64,000 bases of DNA from Saussurea involucrata (GCA_033807775.1 CM066319.1:139860983-139924982); one strand, 5' to 3'. Numbered from the stretch's first letter, positions 11,911 to 25,542 are shown. Made by a program: numbers and translations. Notes: a model not told the origin generated them from the letters alone.

Positions 11911-14835
11911 TGTGTAATGCATAGAGTAAAAAACATCATGTGTCTTTATGTTCAAGAATTGAATTTATTGAATTTTCGTAAGGGGCGAATACGAGAAGGA
12001 TATCTGTGACAGGAGAAGGAAATGCAAACCAGCACGAAGAAGGTAATTTGGTGATATCTAATGCAACTACTTCTTTAACATAAAAATTAAATCCATATAT
12101 TTAGTGAAGCTTTATCAGTGGCAGTACCAAAACAACAAAAAGAAACAGCTAATGAAGAAATAATTGACGTCCCGGGACGTGGTCGGAAAAGATCAAAACG
12201 GACAGGTATATAACACTTATTAACGGTGAAAACAACATACATCCATATTTATTATATGAAAATGTATTTCAACTTGTATTTTATTTCATAACATATATTA
12301 TTATATGCTCATGATAATATGTCTAGGTTAATGGTTTATGATTAAACTGTGAATTGACTTGTTTTAACATGAGGCACTGATCGGGAAGGTGCAAAGACGT
12401 CGAACGATAAAACAACAAGGGCAAGAGATACGGGAAAGAGTCGCAAGAGAGCAAAAATCCCAGGTATGACTCCAACTAAAAATCATATACATGTTTGTTA
12501 TGAAACTGATTTCCAAGAAACTGAAATTCTCTATACATTCACTTACACTTGAAAATGTTATTACGTATGAAATAATGAGTTAAGTTAGTATAGATCAACT
12601 TGAAAACACACGAACAACAAGAAGCGCATCAAAAAAGCTCGTTGTGGTACAACAATCGGAGTCGAAAGGTAATAAATGATATCTAACATTCTAAGAATGA
12701 CAAGTTCACATGCAAAACTAGCAAAGCAATATTAACAAATATTCTAATGTTAGATTTTTCATGAACAAACCTGAACGATGACTTGGTGGACGACGACGAT
12801 TTTGTACACCGGGTAATTCTGACAAAGTCGGGTAAGAATATGAAACTCTCAAATCTACTACACTTGTGTTAGTATTTTGAGGCATTAACCAATGTTTTAA
12901 TTGTTTTCATACAGTTGTGGTTGCCATAAAATCAGCAAGTCCATCAGTAAAAAGCGGGAATAAAAAAGAGGAGAAAAAGAAGAAAAGGGGGAAAAAGCGC
13001 ACAAAGGTGAATGGAATTAGAACTCGCACGTCACCGGTAATGTTATATCAGACGTGCCTTCTTCTAAGTGATGAACAAAAGTCGGAGGTTACCAAGATGG
13101 GGCTTGGATCGTTGCTGCGAATGACGGTTGACGGGATCCCGTCAAACTTGTTTATTACGTGGTAGACAATTTTGATACAGATCAGATGGAACTAGAGTTA
13201 GAGAGGGCAACATTCAAAATAAACGAGGGGACAGTTCACACAATTTTAGGACTTCAGATGGGAGGAATCAACCTGGACACGTTGGATGTGGACCCAAGAA
13301 GTTCTGATATGATAAAACGATAGGAGGCTACTTACAAGAAAGATATGCCGAGACCGTTGGATGTGTCAAACGCAATACTTGATTTGCCCGACGCAGGAGA
13401 GATGTTCAAGTTAAACTTTCTGGTACTTTTTGTAAATTCCATGGCAGAGTGCCGCCCATCTGGAAACTGCCATAATCTTTTTTTTTAAAGATTAGCAGCA
13501 CTGATATGATACCGAATATAAATTGGTGTCGTTACATCATAGAGAGTCTTCGCCGAAGCAAACGGAAATGGAAGCGTGACACGTACGACAGCTTCTACTC
13601 GGGACCACTCACATTCCTGACGGTATTGTTTTTTGATTTCATAGTGTTTTTCTCTTTTTTTATAAATGCACAATAACTATATGATTCGGTACACAGCTTC
13701 TTTATGTTCATATGACGGAGTGTCCATCTGTTGAAGTTGATCGGACTCTACTACCATTATACGCTTGGACAATGGAAAAGCTTCGTGACAGAACGAAATA
13801 CGGATTCGATGAGGGAGGATTGCATAAGGCCCGACTAGCAAGTCTTAAATCGGTCGAAAAGACGGTTTCGGTAGGTAAGAAGAGGAATACTCCGGTTAAA
13901 CATGTGGATAAATCAGGTAGAATGATTTACTCTATATTTGATTTTGACATGTAAAACTAGGCAGAATTTATAAATCTGTTTAAGATTATTGTATTCCATA
14001 TTTATGATCGTATTTATATTAAATATTAGGTGTTGTTTTTGTAACAGACTAAAAAGTCAATTACAAGGGAGACGGTAGAAACGTATGAAAATGAAGGTGA
14101 AGGAGCCATTGTGGAGGAGATGGTAATGACTAAGTAGCTAAGTACCTGAGTGATGATGTCTATTTAGTTTGAGTAAATAAAGTAAAAATATTTCGGTTAT
14201 TCTAGGGTGATGATCAATTGGCAAAGGAGCATGGAGGAGATGATGAGATAAGATTTGCAGCCATAGAATGTGCAGGAAAGGTATTATATCGGTTTCAATG
14301 ATTATAAGTTTCGTAGCAAACAAATTATGATCAATTTGTAAAATTTCATATTGACATGTGGGTTTAATTTACAAAACTAACATTGAAGACTCGTTAACAT
14401 AGGTTAAAGAAGGGATGGTAACAGAAGCAGACAAGGAGGATGCGATTGAAGTTGGTAAATCAAATACGAAAGACAAGGTATATTACTGTAACATAGTGCG
14501 ATTTGACATATTGTCACTTTTTACTAAAAAAACCACACATATACATATAAATTAAATAAAAACATATGTTGCAATGCAGGAAGATGATAGTATTGGGATT
14601 GATGGGGCTGATGGGTTTGAGATCCGAGATGAGGATATCGCTCTTGCATTTTAGGCGGTTGATAGGGTGGTACATGCAATAAACGAGTCGGTGACCGTTG
14701 AAGATGGCGAACTCCGTGAAACAGATGGTGGGGTTGTTGATGATGGTGACGATGGGGAAGATTTTGAAGACGAATATGAGCTACGAAAGGTACTAATTTA
14801 ACCATTTTCATTGGACGTGTTCGTAAAAAGAACAT

Positions 14836-15200
14836 GTGTGAACTCACAAATATGTATTTCTTATGTTTTTGAAAAATATGTATTTCTTATGTTTTTGAAA
14901 AAAATGTTATACATATGAAAATATGTGTTTTAAACCATGTTTTTGAAAAATTGTGTAACAACTAAGATATGTATTTCATATGTTTTTAAAATATGTCTCA
15001 CATAAGAAAATATGTATTTCATATGTTTTTGAAAAAAATGTAACACATATGAAAAATGTATTATCATATGTCATTGAACATATTTTCATATGTATTTGAT
15101 CGCAATATGTGTTTGAACATGTATGTACTCACAAAATATGTGTTTCATATGTTTTTTGAAAATATGTGTTTCATATGAAAGTATGTATTTCATATGTTTT
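14836..15200. repeat. Degenerate array of ATATGTATTTCATATGTTTTTGAAA-type units
   Basis: Roughly a dozen imperfect units of about 25-40 bp, alternating CATATG and TTTTTGAAAA, in an intron of the ULP1-like gene. CATATG gives each unit a small palindrome. Confidence 0.75.
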
Positions 15201-15623
15201 TTATGTTGAATGTTCTACGTATGTCATAACTTGGTGGTTTGTTATTGTGTCAATGTAACAACTCAAATTCATATTGGGTTCTCTATAGTTTACAAACGGT
15301 GTGAAATCTTAATAATCATTGGCATCTTATGTAAAACACGAGTATATGGCGAAGATCGATGCGCACTTGGAGCAGATATATTGCACTAAGTATGACGTGA
15401 GAAAGTTGATAAAGGAGGCAATGGAGTTGTTCCCGGAAGATGTCAACTTCGATGACTACCAAGAAACATTTGATACGATTTTCAGAGACGATGAAAAGAC
15501 AGATAACGATTGTGAGACGGATAGCTATGGGGAGGAAAAAGGAAAGAATGATTGGAAAGACACTTCTGTTTCAAGTCAAGGAAAGTTAGATGAGCATCGA
15601 CATCCGGAGGTTACACCAACGAG

Positions 15624-16040
15624 CAGGGGCAGAGCCAGAAAAATTATTTAGGGGGAGCCTAGAAACAACAGAAGAAAATTTACGATTTTAATGTTTAAAA
15701 TGATACTGTTAAAAAATAAAAAAAATTATAAATATTTGCCTATAGACAATAGTTGTTAAAAAAATTATGGCTAAACAACATAACTATGTATATATTTACA
15801 TAAACAAAAACGATACGTGTCTACAAGTGTAGATAAACGTATAAACAATAAAACCTTTTGAAAATACATAAAAACTATCATAAAAAGTTTTTTTGACATT
15901 TAAAAAAAATTGTAAAAAAAATTAACAAAAACATTTAAAAGGGAGAAAAAGAGTATTTTAATCAAAGTTTTATGGGTAATAAAGATGGAGGCCATACTAA
16001 AAAAAAATTAAATTCAAGGGGAGCCTTGGCTCCGCCAGTG
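15624..16040. mobile_element. hAT-type MITE, 417 bp, inserted in an exon of the ULP1-like gene
   Basis: Ends are CAGGGGCAGAGCCA and (reverse complement of right end) CACTGGCGGAGCCA. Perfect 8-bp duplications CCAACGAG lie at 15616-15623 and 16041-16048. The reading frame before the insertion (…EVTPTS) resumes after it (…LDFEVTPTP), showing that it split one exon. Confidence 0.92.
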
Positions 16041-17599
16041 CCAACGAGGTTGGACTTTGAAGTTACACCGACACCAATTTCACAGATATGGTGCACTCAG
16101 ACATTCAATGCGATAGACAATGACATAGTACAAAGATCTGTAAATTCGGCATCAAAAGATGCACTTTCAGCTTCGTTACACTGTGATAAGTCAACTCCTA
16201 GCTTGGGGTATAATCAGATGATTCGGTACACCGCGGAAGACAACGAGAGACAAAACTTGGTGATCAGATGAGATCACCATACGTTAAGCGCTATGTCGAT
16301 GTACGGATGGCATTGACAAATGACGAAAAGAAAGCCCACGAACTTTGCTTGGCTGGATATGGTGGCCTAGAGTAAGTACATTTAAATTATTAATTTTTTA
16401 CCTTTAACACAACATAGTTTTCAATAATTTCAACGGCATCAATTATAGTCGCATACGAAATTTGCATGAATTAATATTCATAAAATGTATTATGTTCTGG
16501 AATGTACTGATATGATGTACTCGTCGAATACGGGTCAACAAATCATACGGGCAGGAATGGAAAGCTTGGCTGCCAATGAGCATATACTCACCAACGTCAT
16601 CGATGGGTGGGTAGACATATTGAACTACGAGGAGAGATACAGAAGCGTCTACTCACCAAGACGGTTCTTCTTCAAAACATCAGTCCTGGTGAGTAGTGAT
16701 AACAATTTTTGTAACATTAACATTAATTGATGTTTCCTATTCTAAAGGGTATAAACGTTTTCAGGAGGGTGGTGTTATTAAACCATATATACAACTACAA
16801 CAAGCGCTACGAATGGTTCTTAAAGAACATTTCAGATGCAACAAAACACCAGGTTGAAAACGTCAACATGAAGAACGTCGATCTGGTATGAAAAAAATGA
16901 TTCGTTTAAATTGTTTTTTGCTATTTTAATGGTGTTATTTACGTTAACTAACTAATAAAATAAATATGATCAGATCTTCTTTTCCATTATGCAAAATTGA
17001 CACTATTACTGTGTGGTGTTCAACATTAAAAGTAGCCTGATCGAAATAATAGACAACAGACAGTCGACGTCTTATGGAAGCGGTATAGACGACAAGTGCA
17101 AAAAGGATGTCAGTGTGTTGGCAAGTATAATTTTTTTCATATTACACAATCAACCTTGATTTAAATGTGGCAATGAAGAATGTACATTAATATTTGTTAT
17201 GTCCAGCAAACGATGATGGCGACACACTTGAAAGATACACGTCACTCGGCTGCGAGAGTTATAGAAAGCTTCCCAAAAGTTAGACTTGTTACGAGTTGGC
17301 AAACAAGGAGGAATTTCATGGATTGCGGTGTTTTCCTGATGAGGCATATGGAATGTTATATGGGTGGAGGGAGCCGAGGTTTAGTCACGCATCTGGAAAA
17401 GGAAGGACCAGCACAAGCGAGGCAACTGGAAGGACTGAGGAAGAAATACACAGCAAAGATACTCTTGAGCGACTGGAACACAAGACGAGATTACGTGGAA
17501 TTGGAGATAGCACAGTTCAACAAGATGGACAAGCGAACACAGTCACAGATTCTTGATTGTGCGAACGCAACTCGGACCGAACGACTTGATAAGTATTGA

Positions 17600-18990
17600 T
17601 ACAGGTGGTGGTTTTACTATGAAACACTATTAAAACTTGATAGATATTTGTTTCAATGAGATATTTGTTGATGATTTGGTATTTGAATAGTTTTTGGTAT
17701 TTGAATAGTTTTTGGTATAACACTTTAATTATTAGGTTTATTAACGTATCGATTTGATATTTCATAACTTTTTTGGTATGTGTCGGTTAATGTTACTTTT
17801 GTTATAACAGTGATTTTAAATGTCACTTGCGTATGTTTTTTCATATCTATGTATGGAATGTTAGTTATTTTAATATTTAATTCACATATCTTTCTCAATA
17901 TCAATGGTATGACATTAATTTGAAATTACATTGAAATAACATTATAAATTTCAACTATATATAATTGGTAATTTAAAAATGATGTCTACAATACTGTAAG
18001 ATTTCCAATACATGAGCCGATGTTGACATTAGTGCATGAAACATACCATTTATGAATAGTGATTTAAGGTTTCACTTACGAGAATTTTGGTTTAAGTGAA
18101 TCGAAACAAAAAATAGACTTCTTGTGAAAATTAGTATGGGTACATTTCAATTGTATTAAACACAGATGATTATTAAAACAAATGGTATTATTCATTCATT
18201 TGTTAAAATAGATGATTGTATGAAATCTCTGTAAGAGAAACTTTTCATATTATATAATCAATATTTACCATATTGATCACCATTGCGCTTGATATAAGTT
18301 TCATAACAATAAATAATAAAACATCTACATTACAATCACTTGCGATACCATACAAAGCACATCAATATTACAAGTACATGCACTAAAAACACAAAACAAA
18401 CATATACTATCTCAAACATCAAAACAAACACAACATACTACAGGAAGCAAATACGGACATACAAATCATGCGCGCTAAAGACATTTACTCCGCCGGGGGG
18501 CTACACTTGCAATCCCTCCTAAGAACATCATACGAAGCCCTACAACACACTCACCTTTGCCTATACTAAATGACAAAAGGTCATTACTTATCCCAAATAA
18601 GGAATCTCTCACTTTTGCATGCATAATACTTTTCATAGATAAGTGTAGCATGATGTGAAATGTGATAAACAAAATAGGTAATAAACCAATGAATACCTAC
18701 AAAAACTAAAACTCTAACAAGAAAAAAACAAAAGCTATTTGGGTAATTTGCTGTTAAAACTCTATGTATACAAGCATAAATAAAATACATAAAATATACT
18801 CACAGCACAATATGCAATCAAAAAACCATGCATATACATATCAAAAAATGAGAAAACATTAAATAATAAAATCTAGCAAACAATCGTGAATAATTATGTT
18901 CAAACAAATAATAAATCGGTTTGCATCACCAATATCTCAAAACCAGCAAAAATAGTAGGAGCCTGCAAAACGTATGAAAAAAAAAACAAC
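17600..18990. other. Intergenic space between convergent MULE genes
   Basis: AT-rich DNA between the ULP1-like stop (17597-17599) and the end of the transposase-like gene. No conserved ORF or structural RNA was recognised. Short ORFs here are low complexity. Confidence 0.6.
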
Positions 18991-20705
18991 AGACCCTAAC
19001 CATCATTTTTTCGCGTTGGACAATTTCTTGAATCATGGTTCGCCAAGTTGTTGCACCTCCTACACAAACGTTTTTGCTTCTTACACTTCTTGGTCGCTTT
19101 CTCCAACGCACCTACCAACTGTTTTCCTATACCGCAGCCTTTGTTCCGTACACCAGCAGGTGGTAACACCTTAACCTCCTGAGGAACGTCTACATTGTAA
19201 CATTCCCTGAGCGCTTCGGCTCTATCCGCAGACGCAGATGGAATTATATTATCAACTTGGAACTCAGACTTCATGTTCTCCAACATTTATGTTAGCATGT
19301 TCAACTTGCTTTTATCATTTCTAATTCGACTAACCAACAAATCAAGCTTCGAATACAAACCGTTGATCAAACGCTCCTTCTCTACATCAACCTCACCATA
19401 CCGTGCACGGGCGGCCTGAACTTCAACAGGGACCAAAGACCGAGTCCATCGACGAGATATGAGACTATCGAGTATTGAAACAAAATCATCGTTTAGCAGA
19501 ATCTTGAACATGTGGCGACACGGGGTACCATTACGGGGAAAGAAATTGCATTCGCATTCCATCATGTCTGTCGATGTGTTGTGTGAAACTTGTGAAACAC
19601 AATAAATAATGAATTATAACTTAAACAATTCGTATGAAATTGGTGTTCAGTAAAGAATGTAAGTCGACAACAGTGTAAAAATGTTAAAATACAAATAAAT
19701 ATACATGATACGAATACTTGGTAATAGCCTTCATATTTTTGTGTAAAACCCTATACTTTCTGATATCACCATCTTCTCCCAACAGTACGTGTATATATCT
19801 CCGAAGCATGCATTTCAATCACAAATGGGGTAGCACATCGAGGGAAAGTGTTTCTTGTGATGAACTCGAGGATGCGATGCTTATTCCTCTGCTTTTCGAT
19901 AGCACCATCAAACGCATGTATAAATTTGACCAAGTCATTGCGGTAATATGCATATATGCGGGAAAAAGCGTGCGCACTCTCGGAGCGTGATGTTGTCCTC
20001 ATTAACTCGGACATGGAGACGTCCCTATAATACGCAGATATCCATGATTGCCTAATTCGGTACATCTCTCTTAACCAATCGTTGCCATGCAGTTCATAAT
20101 CGTCAATTATACTACACCACTCCGTCTCAAATTCCTCCGGACTCGTATGACTATTCCATACCAACTTATTGAATCTTCTTTTGAAAGATACATTGGCAAC
20201 AAGATCAGAGGTTATCTACAACAAAATAAATATACTTAAAAGATTGCATGGCTACAACTATTATAGTATTAAAAAATTTACGCATGCACCAACATAATTA
20301 TTTTATTAATGAAAAAGAAAACAAAACAAACCTTGCCGGGAAGTTTCTTCATAATGTGCCACATGCACAAACGATGTTTCGATTCTGTGAACACAGCAGG
20401 AACTGCTTGTTTCATAGCCGCACATTGATCGGTTATGACAAACGTAGGTTGCTTCTCATGTGCTGTCAAAAAGGCAGACAATACCCACTTGAAATTTTCT
20501 ACATTCTCGTGGCTTATCAATGCAGATCCAACGACGACTGACCTCTTATGGTTGTCGATAGCTATGAACGGAACAAAATTCATAGCATGTCTGTGAAAAT
20601 AAAGAAATGAAACAATTAGTAAATTTAGCATGAAAATTACGCAACAAAAAAGGAACATAATATCATACATACCGATTCGTACGATATGTGGCATATAATG
20701 ATATG

Positions 20706-22676
20706 TGTAACAATCCAAAACAAACAAACATGCTAAAGGCTACAACTTTACATTAAAATGCCAAAATGGCTCAACGTGTTCACACTATATAGCTTACAAC
20801 ACGGGGTTTGAGGAAATAACCCTAATTACAGCTGAGAAAGTCTAACTAGACATAAAGGAAGTTCTTCGATTCCCTCGAAACACAAGCTCCGACCCACATC
20901 CGGCCACATCTCTAAACGTGTTATCGTCTACTGCTTACCTGAAAAGGTTTTAGTTTTTGAAAAGAGAGGGTTAGACCATGAGGTCTAGTGAGTTCCCTCC
21001 ACACCAAGTCACACCAAAATATTTCAGTTTATAAAATTAGTTATGAAAGCATTTAAACCAATCATAACAAGCACACTAAGATGATATGCACACATTGACA
21101 CATGCTACTGGCACGCGCTAAAGTCACACACACCGTGACAGCGCAGTCGGGCACACACCGCCCATGTCACACACACCGTGACAGCATAATCGGGCACACA
21201 CCGCCCATATCACACAATGCCAGAGCATGGTCACACACATTTTAATCGCACATATAAGCCACACATAAAAAAAAATCACACATTTAAACCTTGCCTTGAA
21301 ATAAAGCAGTTGAAAAGCACACTGTTACATAATAATCTTCAAACACACTATTTCGTCATTCGAAATACATACAGTTGAAATCGCACAGTTTGATAAATAA
21401 CCTTAAACACATTTGCATAAAATTTAGGTTTAGAAAGACTCACCTGCCGTCCTGCTTAGAAATTCTCACTTGCACCGATCGTCTCTAATCACACCTACAA
21501 ATTTAAGCCCACACACGTACCCGATGAGACACACTGGGTTTTAAATAAATTTTCACTGCCTTGAAAAGTCTTAGCCTAAAATACCCGGGCTCCGGATACG
21601 ATCGGCCCGCACACTAATTTCCGGATCCCACATTTAAATATTACCGGCACTCGCTTAAAACCATACCGAAACCCAACTTGAATTAATTAAACCGAGCCCA
21701 TCTTAAATTAATTGGATCGAAGTCCAATTAATTGATATAACGAACACCAATTAACTAATAACAACGATATCTAATTAACTACTAACAACAAAGTCTAGTT
21801 AACTAATAATAATAAAATCTAATTAACTAAGGATGAATCCCACGTCTCAAGGACAAAATTGCAGATCAGATCCACTAAACCATTTCATTAACTCTGCTGT
21901 ATAAATCCACTTAAAATACTAATTCCATTTTAATTTAAGGTCCACTTACGTGGCCCATGCTGGTTAAAGAACACCCAAAGCCGACGGTTTGCTTGTCAAC
22001 GTGGCCCATTTCTAAATTACAAAGTCCAAACATTCTTTAATTCGGTCCAATAAGATCATGGTCCACCGGCCAAAATAAATAAAACAGGTTCCGATGAAGA
22101 CTTCCAGTAAGTGACTTACGGAACTCAACTTCCGGTGAGTGACTTCCGGTGTGAGACTTCCGCAACTTAATCTCGATGCTAATAAATCGCAAGCAGGTGG
22201 CAAACCATAAATTAGTAATCCTACCTCGTTTCTTATTGAGATTTCAGCATTCTGTTACATTTCTTAGACTGATAAAAGATTAATTTACACAAACATCCCA
22301 CAAGAACATTACTCAGATCAATACGTAGAGCTAAACCCTCAATGTGTTCTAAAATTTTACTCAACTTAAATTCGAAGGAAACAACGATATGATTACATTA
22401 AATCGTCTATTAAGCAGGAATTTACACAAAAGAAGAATGATTCCTCGCCAGAAACGATCTTCTCCTCACGATTTGAGCCAAAATCGGTTTCTTCTCCTTT
22501 CTCCTTTTTCTCAGCCGCCAACAAGTTAAGAGAGTGATCAATGATTTGTGACAAAACCTAAGGATTGGTCATTTTTATATCTTTCACATTTTGCCATTTA
22601 GTCCCTCACCAATAACTTTCATTCTTTCCACTTTAACCACTAAACTTTCAAACCTACTAGAATTTGGGTTATTACA
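20706..22676 (-). mobile_element. Solo LTR (1971 bp) inside the transposase gene
   Basis: Terminal TGTAACAATCC at 20706 and GGGTTATTACA ending at 22676, with neither a primer-binding site nor a polypurine tract beside it. Flanks are ATATG (20701-20705) and ATATA (22677-22681), a 5-bp target duplication with one mismatch. The first about 350 bp closely match the start of the LTR at 53062. It carries the same CACACACCGTGACAGCG-type repeats near 21113-21240. Its removal would rejoin the FAR1-like reading frame. The shape indicates LTR-LTR recombination after insertion. Confidence 0.88.
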
Positions 22677-23597
22677 ATATAGTGTCACCGAACTCTTTAT
22701 AATTTAGTCTAGCAATCTCATCAGCCCAAAAAACAGCCTGCAACTCCCAATCAGTAACCAATATATCAAAGAAATAATCAGGGACAACTGTTCTACGTTT
22801 ACACAACAAATCAACCAACATTTGCGCGTCTTTCTTCCCAACAAATGTGCCCATGGCAGTCCTCACATTCTGGTAGTCAACTTGAGTCTGACTAACATAT
22901 TCGCAACCACCTTTAAGCGCAACCTGAATATTTTAAGACTTTGTCCCGCCAACACACGATGATGTTCATTATACACATTCCTAAAATCCGTATATTGCAA
23001 CCGTCGTTTGGAGCGTGACATCCCCTTGTCCACGGAGTTGTATAGAGCATGGTTGTGCCTTTCTTCGAACTTATAAACAACATATGTACCAGTTTCCTTC
23101 CTAAGGCTAGTGCGTTTCACGTTTGAATTCCTATTCATTCTCTCGACATCTTTACTAACCGACATACCTTGGTTACTACATAGTAGGTAACGTGTTTGCA
23201 CTTGATCAAGCTTATTTTTTTCTTATTCGATTGACGAACATCAAAATCAGCTTCTTCGGCATATTTCATATATGCAATGTCGGCAAGATCAATAGACCTA
23301 AGTTCATATCCAAGTCCTATCTTTACAGTTTCATCGACAAATGGTATCCAATATTTCGTATGACCATGTGAAACAAAAGTCTCGTGATGTACTACAACAA
23401 ACACATTAAAAATATATTTAAATAATAAAAATATTAAAAAAGGCATACTCATAACAGCAATCTACATAAAAAAACAATAATGCTTTATCATGTTTTTTCA
23501 TATGATAACGGGTGAAGCGCCAGTTTCATAATAACATAGTCCATCGTGTTTTCACATATGAAAAATGTGTTATATATATGAAATTATAATTTCATAA

Positions 23598-23790
23598 CAA
23601 ATTATAATACATAAGAACAACTAATATTTTCATAACAAATTATAATACATAAGAACAACTACAATTTTCAACTAAAATTATAATTTCATAACAAATTATA
23701 ATACATAAGAACAACTAAAATTGAATACACCAAATACGAAAAATAAATATAATACATAAGAACAACTAAAATTTTCATATAATATCAATT
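23598..23790. repeat. Four imperfect units in a transposase-gene intron
   Basis: Copies of ATAATACATAAGAACAACTA separated by AT-rich spacers with TTTCATAACAAATT. Confidence 0.8.
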
Positions 23791-24532
23791 AACAGTTTCA
23801 TATTACAAAAAGAATATGAAACGGTCACATCCTAATTTCATACCAACTTATACACCACAAAATATACATATGAAATAAAACGTCTTATATGTGTGAATTC
23901 ATACCTTATAAACATAATATATTCATGAAAAATCAAGGTTAGAAAAACGTTAAATTTTAAATACAGGATACTGCGTAAAAACAGAACAACAAATTTCGTA
24001 TAGTGCCTGTTTGTTAAATAGTTTTACAAATTTGTTAAAAGAATGGTGAAATTTCATATAAAATAATAGAACACATGGTTAAAAACCTGAGAAAAAACTT
24101 ACGTTTCTTTATTGGTGTAACGTCAATGGCATCATCAACAACCTGGAGTAAATCTTCCTCACATTCTTCGTCTGAAGCAAGCGCAATAACAAAGTCGGCA
24201 ATATCGTCGTCCACCTCCATGTGATCATGCACGGTTTGTTCTTCATGATTTTCTTCTTCGTTGTTATACGACATGACTACGAACAATTGTTAAACTACTA
24301 CAAAGACCGATTTCTAAAGAATTTATTGATAGAGCACAGTTATGGAGATTGGATGATCTTAAAAAGACGGTTTGAAGAAGAAGATGATCATCAACAAAAC
24401 GGATAGTATCAAAAAAAAATCAATCACTTCCTAAAATAAAGGATTAATATCATTAATTATTAAATTACCGAAAATAAAACAAGAGGTTCAAATGACAGAT
24501 TTGCCCTTAAAGACAAATTAATCAAGATTAAC

Positions 24533-24589
24533 AATCAATGGCTAGGATTGGTTTACATAGTTTACACATATTTAGTAGTTTACAATTTA
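24533..24589 (-). repeat. Right terminal inverted repeat of the MULE
   Basis: Reverse complement starts TAAATTGTAAACTACT. It is the mate of 10229-10285 and is followed outward by TTATCTCTCTC and (TA)n. Confidence 0.8.
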
Positions 24590-24614
24590 TTATCTCTCTC
24601 TATATATATATATA

Positions 24615-25502
24615 GGGGTGGGTTCAAATAAAAACCAAATTTCAGTTATAAACGTGAGGACAAACCACAGCCCTTGATTAAAAAATCGGAGATCAGATCA
24701 ATGAATAAAAAACACGGTGGCAATTTTGTAAATAACTTGAAAACTATGTCCATGGCTTAGTGAATTTTTAGCGCGCAGGGGTAAAATTGGAATCAGCCCT
24801 CTTTTGTTGACTTTTTATTTTCTTTTTTAATTAAAAAACTTTTACCCCCTTAAATTTTAAAATAAATTATCTCAAAAACTACTAACATTTTAATCAAACA
24901 AATTACATCAAAAAAACGAGAATTTCGTGCTCTTCGATATGACATCCATCATGATATAGTTTTTTTTCGATTTAACCGTTTTTTAAGTGAAATCGTGTAT
25001 ATATGTTATATTCAGACTGAATATAATACATATTCAAACTGAATATAACACATATTCAGACTGAATATAACACATATTCAGACTGAATATAACACATATT
25101 CAAACTGATGTATTTATATCAAAGAAAGGTAAGCATGAAAATGAGGTTTGAATAAACAAAAATGGTGTAATTATTCAAAAGGTCCTCCTAAACTACCCAT
25201 CATCGAGGCTTCTGATCCATATACATTCTGCTGCTCATCATCCAGTATTCTCCTCCATTAAAAGGTGTACCCCATTGACAAACATCATACTTGCACAGTT
25301 AACATTTAATGGAACATAATAAACGAAATCAAATACGAGATCTTGGTTACTTGAATGATCATAATAGATCACTTGCAGAGGGGCATGCTAAAATGATTCC
25401 CGTTTGAGTTTTAATTTATTCCTAAGTTCATAATCTTTTATATATATATATAGTGGTTTGTATAGTTTGTTAGAATTGTTTGGTTTACAATTGAAACACA
25501 CA

Positions 25503-25542
<40 letters not shown>

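Larger units (their letters stand above)
10660..17599 (+). pseudogene. ULP1-type (C48) cysteine protease gene carried by the MULE, degenerate
   Basis: A multi-exon gene. Early short exons near 10660-10785, 12107-12205, 12372-12462, 12598-12670, 12750-12830 and 12915-13160 encode basic and acidic low-complexity sequence; many end in a G codon base before GTAA or GTATG. Further exons: 13486-13624, 13696-13870, 15319-15623 joined after the MITE to 16041-16370, 16484-16692, and 16760-17120. The protease core shows the expected His-Asp-Cys order: HYYCVVFNIK (His codon 17001), EIIDN (Asp codon 17052) and FMDCGVFLMRH (Cys codon 17324). These proteins cleave SUMO or related modifiers; the host-domesticated role is unknown. 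Broken by an in-frame TAG near 13322, a TGA at 16998-17000 directly before the catalytic His, a frameshift near 16265 and a MITE insertion. Exon borders are my estimates. Confidence 0.75.
18996..24286 (-). pseudogene. FAR1/FRS-type Mutator transposase (MURA-like), broken
   Basis: Read from high to low coordinates. An acidic N-terminus lies at about 24274-24105. A FAR1-type DNA-binding region lies at about 23400-22880 (YAEEADFDVRQS, KFEERHNH). Next comes a segment ending EFGDTI at 22677, then an interrupting solo LTR, then ATYRTNR at 20705-20659. An intron leads to the transposase core at 20591-20333 (NFVPFIAIDNHKRS, FVITDQCAAMKQA, CMWHIMKKLPGK). Another exon follows at about 20215-19725 (SRSESAHAFSR). 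A SWIM zinc finger lies at 19565-19480 (CECNFFPRNGTPCRHMF) and a C-terminal zinc knuckle near 19020-19060 (CRRCNNLANHDSRNC). Frameshifts near 23200 and 22920, the LTR, and Tyr in place of the usual Asp of the FDAT motif (codon 20693-20695) indicate an inactive copy. Confidence 0.82.
10190..24612. mobile_element. Large Mutator-like element (~14.4 kb) with ULP1-like and FAR1/MURA genes
   Basis: Terminal inverted repeats were identified by eye: 10229-10285 and the reverse complement of 24533-24589 match at 48 of 57 positions. Outside them both ends have a GA/TC run and then (TA)n. Inside, two multi-exon genes converge, a plus-strand ULP1-type protease pseudogene on the left and a minus-strand FAR1/MURA-type transposase pseudogene on the right, with 3' ends facing each other around 17.6-19.0 kb. 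ULP1-bearing MULEs (Kaonashi-type) are known in plants; assignment here rests on the inverted ends plus both gene types. Exact outer ends are uncertain because of the microsatellites. Confidence 0.78.
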
